Shown one piece after another: positions 7,237-16,395 of a stretch of DNA of 20,758 nt. The position numbers and the translations under genes were made by a program. The stretch spans positions 1-20,758 of IMG/VR virus record IMGVR_UViG_3300013005_000208; one strand, given 5' to 3'. The notes beneath the pieces are model-generated. The model was not told where the DNA came from. It saw nothing but the letters and a program-made list of their open reading frames with translations, and made no database searches. This stretch comes from a virus. Each line of letters opens with the position of its first letter. Positions within the stretch are counted from its first letter, which is position 1.

Positions 7237-10200
7237 TTATATCTTATTTATTCCGAATGTAAATGTTAAAGACCAGTTTGAGTTAGGGTTAACATCGTAT
7301 GTAAATGAATAGATTAATTCATTCTGTTTTACGAGATCTAATCCATCCTCGTAAACATATCCATCCTTATATCTGTCTTTACCTAGAAGGTCACCTATAA
7401 CATATCTTAATCCGCCGTTATTGGTGTCTGGATTAGGAACTTTTTTAACATACAAATTGAATAAGCTTGCTGTGTAGATAGGTACTACGTTTAATTCGAT
7501 ATAAGATCTGATATCATCCTCAAGACTATCAGGATTACCAACCCCAAATTCCGATATTATATTATTTTGGAAAACGTCTCTGATACCAGAGTTTAATAAA
7601 AATCTTCTAAGCATTCGATCAACTCTTAAAACCCCGACCAATTGGTTAGATTGTTCTAAAACCTGATAGAAAACTTCAACGTCAGGATAGATGCTCTGAT
7701 CCAAAGATGCAAGATCTACCCCGATTAATGCTGTTTCAAGTTGTCCTATTCCCGATCCGGAATCTGCCATAGGTATATTTTGTATTAATGGCAACGAAGC
7801 TAATGCCTGAGCATTAATCTCATCAACATTTGGGTTACCTATAGTTCTGGAAACCGGTAAGGTTATGAAAGTTGTAAGACCTATTTCTTGAGGGGTCTGC
7901 ATTATTTTAGAACCAAAGAAAGTAGGGTATTCACGCATTGATCTTGTTCCCGCAACTGGTGTTTCTGAATTATAATTCGAAAACAAGTTATAGTATCCAG
8001 GATCCCACGTAGACCAGAATATAGAAAAATCTTTCTTTGCGATCGGTGTTATACCTATCAAAGGATAAACAGCTCCTTGTGGAAGGTTTGCAGCAGCGTC
8101 TAAAAGTCCCTTGTTTTTACTTACCTTAGTATAGCAAAGATTCCTGATCAGACCGAATCCGTTTTGTTCTGGCGCAAATGTGCAGTTTCTAAAACTAAGA
8201 TCAACTGAATTATAGCCTGAAACGTAATCGCTTTTATCGTTCTTAAAAAGAATGAGCTTTCTAGACAATGGCTCGTATCCTCCTGTATATCTAGTTAGAT
8301 CCGAAGAATACTGGGATCCACCTTTAACTATCCCGTAGCTTGTTGTGGTGTTAACACCAAGAGTTGCTGGTCCAGTTGTAGATGGTACAGGATAAAGTCC
8401 ATTTGATCTGCTTATGTAGCTAGGCTTTAAAATACCTATATTCAGTGTATTGCTTGACTCTACTGTTTGTGAAGTAGAAGGATTCCAATAATAACTTGAA
8501 TACTTAATATAAGGACTAAGATTATTAAATCTTTTGGTTATCTCAGCCACCGATATTCTCTTCATAATAAAGTTGAAGTAGTTAGCTCCACCCGCAAGCT
8601 GTACAACAGGTTTACCGTCATATTTAGATTTACTACCAATTGGTATAGTCGCTGGTGAAGTTGGCGAGAATGGAAGGTCGAATATGTAAGAAGGATTGTC
8701 TATAGGTCCGAAATTAACAAACGACTGTGATCTTCCAACCGGCCAAGGGTATGTTGATGCGATCTGTGTAACATAAAAACTACCATCCCCAGTAGGACCA
8801 ACTAATCCAGTAGCTCCGGTAGGATAGTATAAATTTATTTCTTCTCTTAAATCCGAATCATAATCGGGATTCGGTATAGAATAGATTGTTCCGGGATCGG
8901 TTAAAGAAGTTACAGAGCTTGATGAAGTTACGCTAAGATCTAATCCAACGCTAAGTTTAATATCACCTATGCTATATAAAGAAGATCCACCAGTAGCTCC
9001 AGTAAGCCCAACTAGATTATCTTTCTCCTTGTCTATTAGTGAATACATTAAGACGTGATCCAAATACGGATTTCCTCCGGTAGGACCAGTGTGTCCAATA
9101 TCAGAAGCCCTATAGTCTTTCATTACAACCGTGCAAAGTAAAAGTACAAATTGCTGCGTTGAATTTTCTATAACCTCGTAGGTAACAGGCGACTGTATTG
9201 CATTAGGATCTTCGTCTACTATACGGAGTAAGGCAGAAAATTTATATCCCTGGTATCCCCTGTAATTCGAAACATACCTATCCAAATCGGTTGAAGGATT
9301 TGGTACGTTGCTTCTTTTCTTAAACTGTACCTTGACACCTCTAAATAAGGTCTCGTAAAATCCAGTGGTGGAATTAAATGCTAACGGAGTAAAGAATTCT
9401 TTCGTCTGATTTGCAGAGTTAGAATAGTTACCAGTATAATCGGTTCCTAAAGCGGTAAAAGAATCGCTGAAATATAATGCATTTGCTGGATCCGCACTTC
9501 TTAGTGTGTCTAAATCAACCGCAGAAGGAAGATATCCTTTTTGTGTAGCAAGTGCGCTAGGCGGGAATTGTTTAGGAACTCCCTCTAACACAAACCATTC
9601 GTGTGTTAAATAATTAGGATCAGGGGTTTCTTTCTCTAGACTAGGTGAAAAATTAGTGCTAGAAAAAGCTGGACTTAAATTAAGTCTATAAGGATTTCCT
9701 CTTGCATCTGTTCCACCTGTATAAACCCATTTATTGACAGTAGGAACTATCCTCGAATAATTGGATCTCTGTGTATTATAGTTTTCTTCCAAATAATCAT
9801 ATTCGGAACTAAGTTTTCCTGAGATAAACTGGAATTCTTTTGGCGTCATTTTTTGGTCTGCACCTGGACTGAGAAGTGACTCTATGCCCAAGAATCCTGG
9901 GAATTTACCAAGATCAGTCTCGTAGGGGACAGGCACATCATAGGTTGTAGCTAAATCAACATATTTAAGTTTTGTAAATTTCGCTGGGCAAACTACGGAT
10001 GGTGACGATCCAATAACATTATCCACAAATATGCTAGTACCGAATAATCCTATAAAAACCTTACCAGCATTATATACAGTTCCAGCATAGGTAATAGACC
10101 CAGACTGAACGAGATATTTTTCGCCTTCCACTATCGTTCCCGATTGATTAGGTAACAATTGGAAATATCTAAAAAATTCTGCTGTTGGGGTTGTTGAATA

Positions 10201-12711
10201 TTCAGAGCTAAAAAAGTCGAAGTCAAGCTCCTTAGTATCAAAGAAAGTGTAAACACCAGCTGACAATTCAGCCATTTTAAAAACATTAAAATGACTATTA
10301 CTACCAAGATCTATTACTTGGTTATCATCTTCTATCGTCGCAACCAGCAGTGTCTCGTAATTACCCCAGCCGGATGCAAATCCGTTTACAAAAACAGGTA
10401 AATCTACATACTTGGATATCTCATTAATGTAAGAATAACCTTGTTTAGTCTGGATCCATCTTTCCTTAGTGATAGCTTCGGAATCATCCACATTAAATAC
10501 AACCCTATTGGTAGAATACTGCGTTCCACCCTTGAAATCAGCTAACCCCGATATTTGCGTTATATCAACATCGTTGATTTTAACGAGACCAGCTAATGAT
10601 TGATCAACCTGATAATACTCGGTCCAATTTGTATTGCTGGTAGGGTCCTGATTTCCTGCTATATTTGCAGCTATGCTAGTATTACTTAGCCAATATTTGT
10701 TTCCATATTCAACTATTACTCCAGAATCGTATGACGAGGTTGAATCCCATACACCACGATATAATAGGGAGAAATCCTCCCAGTTTGAGTAAACTGCTAC
10801 TTTAAATCTTGAATTCAAATCACCAGGATTTACCAATCTAATAACGGAATCGTTTTTAGAAGGAGCTGAATACCACGTAACGCTAGTGATCTCTGCAGCA
10901 GATGCAGAAAAACTACTAGCTATAGAATATATTCCATCATTGGAGCTGGCAACCCCATTGAAATAATAGTTGTTACCCGTTGCGTAATGATCGCCAGGAA
11001 TCCATCTTAATTGTGATCCACTAAAGTTGCCGTTGGATATTAAATCATATCTTTCCTTAACGTTTCCTCTAGATCCCTCGGGCCAAACTATTTTAAAAGT
11101 AAGGTTTATGTCCGCCGGTATTTCCTGCAGAAATGTAATTGCAGTATAAGAACTGCCTGGGTCATTAGGAAGATATCCGGAAAATGATCCTACCTTATCA
11201 TCTGGTCCGCTGAAATCCAAAAGATTAACCTGCTGATCTGTTATAACTAATGTCCCAGCCGTAGCACCAACAAATCCAGTTGTTCCGAATCCCGCAGTTG
11301 CACCAATCCATGGTCCAAATGTCTCATAATCGGGTATATTTTGTGAATCCGCAGATCTTTTTAAAGAATAGAAATTATCAAACTTATCTGTGATATAAAA
11401 TAATTTCTCCGGATCATTCTGGTTTATATCCAAACTTCCTGGGATCCATCCAGTAACACCTTCGTAGAATAATCTTACCCCGCCGGTTGAACTCTGGTAA
11501 GCAGACACATCATCGAAGTAATATCCTAAATTATTTCTGCTTGGTTGAGGAAGATTGAAATTTCCATCAAGATCCTTATACTTCCAGAAAAAATCACCAT
11601 TCAATTTAAAATTACCGAGATCATTCCTTGAAACATACATTCCAAAATAACGATTTATAGTGTATAGATCCGTATCAGGATCATTAAAAAGGAATTCTAA
11701 GTTCAAAAGATTCGAACAAATTATACCATTTCTTTCAAATCCACCAGTTACTGTTGATTCGAAATCTATCATTGGGATAGAATCAGTGCTATTATAATAT
11801 GAATCTAATATTTCTCCTTTTTGCCCAAGAACGCCGGTCTGGTAATTAACTCCATTCCAGAATGTGTATGCGTTCCCAACCCCAAAATTAATAGGTGAAG
11901 GGTTAAAACCAGGATCTCTAGTTAGATCTCTGATATATTTTCCGATAGTTGAACTTTCTCTAAGATCGAAAGTAGCTACTGTTTGAGCATTAGGTAATAC
12001 TTGATTGGTAAAAAAATCACCAGGATTTACTACATCAGGATAGAAAGCTAATTCATCAAATAAAGCGACTGACCCAGTTCCTGAAATAACCGAATAGGAC
12101 GAGTAGTTATCAATACCATCTATATAGGATCCGGCAGAATACTCAACTGGATTTCCACTAAGATCTACACCATACGTTACCTTGAAAATGTCGGTGGAAT
12201 ATGGTGACTGGATTAGCTTATACTTTTTACCGCTCTCAATTACAGATACATTTGTTGTATAAGGATAAGATATAGGATCAGGAAGCTTAAATACCACAAA
12301 AAAATCGGGTATAACATCCTTAATCCATAATGGTGCAAAATATCTAAAATTCTCCGTATAATTTTTATCAATTAGCGTAGAAGAACCAGAGGCATAAAAA
12401 AAATCATACTGCTCGCCAAATTCGGTAGCGGACTGACGACTTCCAGTTGTAAATTGGGCTGCTTCAAAAATAACCTCGGTTGGAGTTGTACCTAGCTTAA
12501 AAAAGTTATAAACGTCCACCGCATAAGGATTCTCGCCGGTAACTTCAAACTTCTTGTACCTTTTGTCAGAAAGTACAGTATTGACGTCCATTGAATTCAG
12601 CCACACCTTAGCTGTGGAGTCAACGGTAATTTTAAAGTTACCGTTGATTTTAGGGTTTGTCCTTACCACTTGGAAGGACGTATTATAATCGTAAAGTTTC
12701 TCTCCAGCCAT
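7237..12711 (-). CDS. Giant virion structural protein with CBM5/12-like module
   Basis: At 1824 residues this is the largest gene in the window. I do not recognise the overall family. The N terminus (MAGEKLYDYNTSFQVVRTNP then KINGNFKITVDS) introduces a long beta-rich protein with many Tyr, Phe and Asn residues and no signal peptide or membrane span. Residues about 655-696 (W-D-S-T-S-S-Y-x-x-G, V-x-Y-x-x-K-Y-W, then NW) fit the aromatic spacing of CBM5/12-type carbohydrate-binding modules. Gly-X-Thr-Gly clusters occur near residues 416-421, 467-485, 1205-1213, 1234-1241 and 1295-1308. The C terminus (SWSLTFTFGINKI) is strand-like. The gene lies 19 bases after the 1220-aa gene and 2 bases before the fibre trio. 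Size and position suggest a baseplate, tail-tip or fibre-docking protein; this is inferred. The ATG start is preceded by TAAATACACATAAAAA, with no Shine-Dalgarno. Confidence 0.85.
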   Translation of the reverse strand: MAGEKLYDYNTSFQVVRTNPKINGNFKITVDSTAKVWLNSMDVNTVLSDKRYKKFEVTGENPYAVDVYNFFKLGTTPTEVIFEAAQFTTGSRQSATEFGEQYDFFYASGSSTLIDKNYTENFRYFAPLWIKDVIPDFFVVFKLPDPISYPYTTNVSVIESGKKYKLIQSPYSTDIFKVTYGVDLSGNPVEYSAGSYIDGIDNYSSYSVISGTGSVALFDELAFYPDVVNPGDFFTNQVLPNAQTVATFDLRESSTIGKYIRDLTRDPGFNPSPINFGVGNAYTFWNGVNYQTGVLGQKGEILDSYYNSTDSIPMIDFESTVTGGFERNGIICSNLLNLEFLFNDPDTDLYTINRYFGMYVSRNDLGNFKLNGDFFWKYKDLDGNFNLPQPSRNNLGYYFDDVSAYQSSTGGVRLFYEGVTGWIPGSLDINQNDPEKLFYITDKFDNFYSLKRSADSQNIPDYETFGPWIGATAGFGTTGFVGATAGTLVITDQQVNLLDFSGPDDKVGSFSGYLPNDPGSSYTAITFLQEIPADINLTFKIVWPEGSRGNVKERYDLISNGNFSGSQLRWIPGDHYATGNNYYFNGVASSNDGIYSIASSFSASAAEITSVTWYSAPSKNDSVIRLVNPGDLNSRFKVAVYSNWEDFSLLYRGVWDSTSSYDSGVIVEYGNKYWLSNTSIAANIAGNQDPTSNTNWTEYYQVDQSLAGLVKINDVDITQISGLADFKGGTQYSTNRVVFNVDDSEAITKERWIQTKQGYSYINEISKYVDLPVFVNGFASGWGNYETLLVATIEDDNQVIDLGSNSHFNVFKMAELSAGVYTFFDTKELDFDFFSSEYSTTPTAEFFRYFQLLPNQSGTIVEGEKYLVQSGSITYAGTVYNAGKVFIGLFGTSIFVDNVIGSSPSVVCPAKFTKLKYVDLATTYDVPVPYETDLGKFPGFLGIESLLSPGADQKMTPKEFQFISGKLSSEYDYLEENYNTQRSNYSRIVPTVNKWVYTGGTDARGNPYRLNLSPAFSSTNFSPSLEKETPDPNYLTHEWFVLEGVPKQFPPSALATQKGYLPSAVDLDTLRSADPANALYFSDSFTALGTDYTGNYSNSANQTKEFFTPLAFNSTTGFYETLFRGVKVQFKKRSNVPNPSTDLDRYVSNYRGYQGYKFSALLRIVDEDPNAIQSPVTYEVIENSTQQFVLLLCTVVMKDYRASDIGHTGPTGGNPYLDHVLMYSLIDKEKDNLVGLTGATGGSSLYSIGDIKLSVGLDLSVTSSSSVTSLTDPGTIYSIPNPDYDSDLREEINLYYPTGATGLVGPTGDGSFYVTQIASTYPWPVGRSQSFVNFGPIDNPSYIFDLPFSPTSPATIPIGSKSKYDGKPVVQLAGGANYFNFIMKRISVAEITKRFNNLSPYIKYSSYYWNPSTSQTVESSNTLNIGILKPSYISRSNGLYPVPSTTGPATLGVNTTTSYGIVKGGSQYSSDLTRYTGGYEPLSRKLILFKNDKSDYVSGYNSVDLSFRNCTFAPEQNGFGLIRNLCYTKVSKNKGLLDAAANLPQGAVYPLIGITPIAKKDFSIFWSTWDPGYYNLFSNYNSETPVAGTRSMREYPTFFGSKIMQTPQEIGLTTFITLPVSRTIGNPNVDEINAQALASLPLIQNIPMADSGSGIGQLETALIGVDLASLDQSIYPDVEVFYQVLEQSNQLVGVLRVDRMLRRFLLNSGIRDVFQNNIISEFGVGNPDSLEDDIRSYIELNVVPIYTASLFNLYVKKVPNPDTNNGGLRYVIGDLLGKDRYKDGYVYEDGLDLVKQNELIYSFTYDVNPNSNWSLTFTFGINKI

Positions 12712-12730
12712 TTTTTATGTGTATTTAGGA

Positions 12731-15700
12731 TTACCCGTTTAACACCCCGCTTCTACCTTGTTGTGCTGATCCACCAGCTCCTGTAAGTGGTGAACGCAAA
12801 TTATCTGTTTTGTATCTTCCTGTTAATTGGATGTCAAAAGAGAAAGTATCTGAATAGCGAGGCTTAATGTCTATGCCTATTGTTTTAGAATATACAATAT
12901 TAGTTAGATTACCGGCCAATCTAAATCCACCTACATAACCTAATTTATCTACTGCTCTGAATTGGAATATAACAGGGACCAAAATGCTATTCGAAGTTCC
13001 TGTACCTATTATAGTGGAGGAAAGCGAAGAACTGCCTGAAACCTGAATTGAACTATTAGTAGGAGGAGCTAAGAAAAGATATGCACCGCAAGAATACTTC
13101 CCAATTAGGTATTCGTCATTAGGGTCAAATCCAAGCTTTTGCGCATACATTGCATCAGTTCTATTTGATCCAGAAACACCGGTAACAAATGGTGTTGTTA
13201 CCTGGCTGTAGCCCAATTGCTTGTAATAATCATTTGAGTTTGTATCTGTTTGGAAATACAAGGACTGTCTGAATGCTGGATAAACTATAGATCCATTTGA
13301 GTAATTTGGTTTAACCAATTCATCAAATCCGGTTCCAGCTCCATTATTCAAAGCAGGATGACTTGTGTGTATGCAGAATTCACTTAAAGGACCATTTCCA
13401 ATTGGTGTTTTAGCACCAGTTGCTCCTGTATATCCACCAATCCAAACTAATGAATTAGATCCACCGCTTAAAGAACCAGTTGGACTAATAAGTGCGGGAT
13501 TGTGCGGGATTAAAGAGTTACCATTTACAGGGATTGCACCAGCATAATCATAATTAGATGCGTAAGGTGCATTGTTTTCCACGTATAGAGACTGATCACC
13601 TCCAACATTCTTGAATCTTGGATATAACCACTGGCTATAAAGATTTGCAGAAGCGTATGGTGGTGCCTGTGAACTTGACATATTATCAGGACTTCCGGTT
13701 GGACCTATAATATCACCAGGTGAAAGAGCAGTTTGGCTCATTGGAACCTGATCATATCTTAGATTCTGATAATATCCAGGAAGTGGAGGTGTGCTATCAT
13801 TAACTTTAACACTCAAAGCTCCTGGTAACAAACTAGCCAATTCTAGAGGACTCGAAGCCACGTTAGAAATCTTAAGACTCAATACAGTAGAACTGATCTT
13901 TCCTGCGTCGGTTGTTAGTGAATTTGTGAATTGTGAGGAGTAGCTAGGTACTTCGATAGAAATAACGGATCCGGGTAAGATTGACCCTGTCGGTATCTGA
14001 AGATCTGAACTAACAATTTCAACATTGATTTGTCCCACGCTTTTAGTAACAGCAGCTCTTAGAGAATCAACTTGATTCTGGAGGTCAATTAATTTCTGAT
14101 ATAGAGAAACTACCGATCCATCATTCCCGAAAAATCCTGATGCTATACCATTTGCTGTGTGATAAAATGTTTTATTATTTGTAATAAATTGTTCAGACAA
14201 GTGCTGGTTAAGACCTTGGGCTGACAATTCCTGCTTCATGATAACCAAAGCCTGATCAGTAGTATTTCCCAAAACTGTAGATAATGGGGAAAGAACGCTA
14301 AGGTTTGCAGGGAAATCTATTATAACAGAAGGTGAATAAGGTGAAATTAAAGGATTGTCCGGCCAGCCAGCTTCAGAGATAGAAGCTATCTGGATTTCAA
14401 CTTTCTCGCCCTTTGTAATTGGAATATCCAATTGGTTAATATTAACCTCATCTGCATTGTCGGTTGCTTCCGGTGCCCAAACATAGGTTCCTGAATTAAC
14501 ATCATAGAATTTCTTACGAATCTCTGATTTATATACAACCCAATTTGAAAATGCGCCGGTTTTCTTTTGCCCGTCATTATCGGTAAACTCACTTTGTTGG
14601 GTTGGCTGAACAGCACCGCCCTGACTCAGATATCTGTATCTAATTTGGAATTGGATAACTGATTGAGTACCGGTTGCAGGTGAAACCTGAGGAGCTGGAA
14701 TTGCCCAGAATCCTCTAATCCTATACTTAGGTGCTTCAGCTAATTGAGGCGTATCCAAAGCAGATGTATTAATGCTTTGTACAACTGATTCATAAAGCTG
14801 AGATTTTTGATTCCTCTGTATAGTTAATGAATTAAGCTGTGATTGTAAAGAATTAAGCTGAGAAGGATCAACTACCTGATTGAAAGCTGCATCCTGAACA
14901 GGTGATATAGAAGATATGCTTACCTCTTGATTTGCTGAAGTATTAGCTAGTCCGACAAAACTTGTATTTGCTGGAGCGGTAGAACTTGTTAAACTGTTTA
15001 CCTGTGATCTAACCCTATTGATTGCAACATCTGTTTGCTCGATCTCGCTTTTAAGCTGTGCTTTTTGTGAGATAAGATCCGTTAATTGTTGAGAACTTGT
15101 ATTATCGGTCAATTGTTTATTGATCTGATAAACATTGAAATTTGTTGTTTCTAAGGTTGGAGGGGAAGGCAAAATACCCTGCAGAGCAGAAATTTTACGT
15201 TCTTTAGCCATACCAAAAAGAATCTGACCTATATCAGCAACTTGCGAATTATAATACTGCTCAAGTGTTTGTGTCCCGCTTGCAGTAGTGATGGTTAGTT
15301 CGTTACTGAAGAAAACAACACCAGTTGACCATTGAGAACCTATTAGATTAAAATTATCATCCAATGTTTTAAAGAAAACGCCAGTTCTTTCATTAAATCC
15401 AACGTTAACATCGATAGTTTTTGGAGAGAATTGGCTGGATACAAAAGTTAAACTATTAGCACCGATTGAAATAGGTTGATACCCGGCTATTCTTAATACC
15501 TGAACTGATCCTTGGTCTCTATCGATTGATATAATTCTGTATCTGCTACCGTCATTTGTAGCAAGCACATCTTTTACATCCAGAGTTTTACCTCCCTGTA
15601 CACCAGATGTAACATCCGTGTAATTGAGAGTGTCAAGAATATAGTTTCTTCTAGTTTCTTGCGAGGTAGCCCCGTTTGCATCAGTAACATTAACAACGTC

Positions 15701-16393
15701 ATCTGTAATTCCAACTACACCAAAATTACCAACATTTGCTAAAGTTCTTAATGGAAGCTGAAGAATGTCTTCGTCCACGAAGTAATTAATGCCTGCATCA
15801 GTTAATGCTGTAACGAATTGATTATAGGTAAGATCATTTCTGCCTCTTAGGTTAGTGTCAAAAAATTGCTTATCTACGTCAGTAATAGTATTAGCTATGA
15901 TTCTCCTACATAATATTCTATCTGCGTTCTCGATAAGTATCTTATCGCTCTCAGAAAGCTGTGCTATCTGATTGGTTAGATCAATCTGTATGTATAAAAG
16001 AGGTGTTAAGAAGCTTTCAAAAAACCAATTATTTTTTGCTGCAAATGTGCTAGGTGTAGTTAGACCTGTCAGAGGGGCAGGATCTTTCAGTGCTTGAGCT
16101 TTATAGATCTGAGAATAAGTTCCATCGGCATTTCTTACAGTAGATGCGTTTGTCCCTAATCCGGCTAACGCTTCTACATTATTATCAATCCGATCGATCT
16201 GATTCTGCAAATATCCAAACCCAGGTACACTTACATTCTTAGGTGTCCCCCTTTCGTCTAGTATTTGAATTTGTACACTCTCGTTTGTCGAGGTTGCAAC
16301 TTGGTTTAAGCCCTGAATTATTTCAAGGGCATTTGTCTGAAGTCTCAGAAACTGAGCTATTAATGAGCTTATTGAGTTTTGCGTAGCTGACAT
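12731..16393 (-). CDS. Large virion structural protein with coiled coils and FN3-like segment
   Basis: This 1220-residue protein is of unrecognised family. The first 200 residues are largely helical (QFLRLQTNALEIIQGLN...). Residues about 425-470 and 510-540 form strong coiled coils (repeated QLNSLQSQLNSL). Residues about 555-697 resemble a fibronectin type III-like fold: alternating strands (IQFQIRYRYLS, FSNWVVYKSE) then EIQIASISEAGWPDNP and SPYSPSVIIDFP, which match the usual FN3 G-strand region in style. A second helical segment lies at about 762-786, and a beta-rich C-terminal half carries Gly-X-Thr-Gly motifs (near residues 895 and 990). No enzyme motif was seen. The start ATG is 2 bases after the TAA of the 736-aa gene, so the two are probably coupled. 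A central baseplate or tail-assembly role is inferred from size, coiled coils and operon position. Confidence 0.85.
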   Translation of the reverse strand: MSATQNSISSLIAQFLRLQTNALEIIQGLNQVATSTNESVQIQILDERGTPKNVSVPGFGYLQNQIDRIDNNVEALAGLGTNASTVRNADGTYSQIYKAQALKDPAPLTGLTTPSTFAAKNNWFFESFLTPLLYIQIDLTNQIAQLSESDKILIENADRILCRRIIANTITDVDKQFFDTNLRGRNDLTYNQFVTALTDAGINYFVDEDILQLPLRTLANVGNFGVVGITDDVVNVTDANGATSQETRRNYILDTLNYTDVTSGVQGGKTLDVKDVLATNDGSRYRIISIDRDQGSVQVLRIAGYQPISIGANSLTFVSSQFSPKTIDVNVGFNERTGVFFKTLDDNFNLIGSQWSTGVVFFSNELTITTASGTQTLEQYYNSQVADIGQILFGMAKERKISALQGILPSPPTLETTNFNVYQINKQLTDNTSSQQLTDLISQKAQLKSEIEQTDVAINRVRSQVNSLTSSTAPANTSFVGLANTSANQEVSISSISPVQDAAFNQVVDPSQLNSLQSQLNSLTIQRNQKSQLYESVVQSINTSALDTPQLAEAPKYRIRGFWAIPAPQVSPATGTQSVIQFQIRYRYLSQGGAVQPTQQSEFTDNDGQKKTGAFSNWVVYKSEIRKKFYDVNSGTYVWAPEATDNADEVNINQLDIPITKGEKVEIQIASISEAGWPDNPLISPYSPSVIIDFPANLSVLSPLSTVLGNTTDQALVIMKQELSAQGLNQHLSEQFITNNKTFYHTANGIASGFFGNDGSVVSLYQKLIDLQNQVDSLRAAVTKSVGQINVEIVSSDLQIPTGSILPGSVISIEVPSYSSQFTNSLTTDAGKISSTVLSLKISNVASSPLELASLLPGALSVKVNDSTPPLPGYYQNLRYDQVPMSQTALSPGDIIGPTGSPDNMSSSQAPPYASANLYSQWLYPRFKNVGGDQSLYVENNAPYASNYDYAGAIPVNGNSLIPHNPALISPTGSLSGGSNSLVWIGGYTGATGAKTPIGNGPLSEFCIHTSHPALNNGAGTGFDELVKPNYSNGSIVYPAFRQSLYFQTDTNSNDYYKQLGYSQVTTPFVTGVSGSNRTDAMYAQKLGFDPNDEYLIGKYSCGAYLFLAPPTNSSIQVSGSSSLSSTIIGTGTSNSILVPVIFQFRAVDKLGYVGGFRLAGNLTNIVYSKTIGIDIKPRYSDTFSFDIQLTGRYKTDNLRSPLTGAGGSAQQGRSGVLNG

Positions 16394-16395
16394 GC

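Noticed and set aside
7017-7262. Pro-rich plus-strand frame opposite the collagen segment of the 507-aa fibre (and similar frames at 3061-3348, 3505-3783, 4284-4529, 13365-13547, 19091-19426)
   Set aside because: They are antisense shadows: Gly-X-Y codons read backwards give Pro-rich frames. None has its own leader or plausible domain.
14386-14616. 76-aa minus-strand frame inside the 1220-aa gene
   Set aside because: It is an out-of-frame shadow within a long, well-supported gene.
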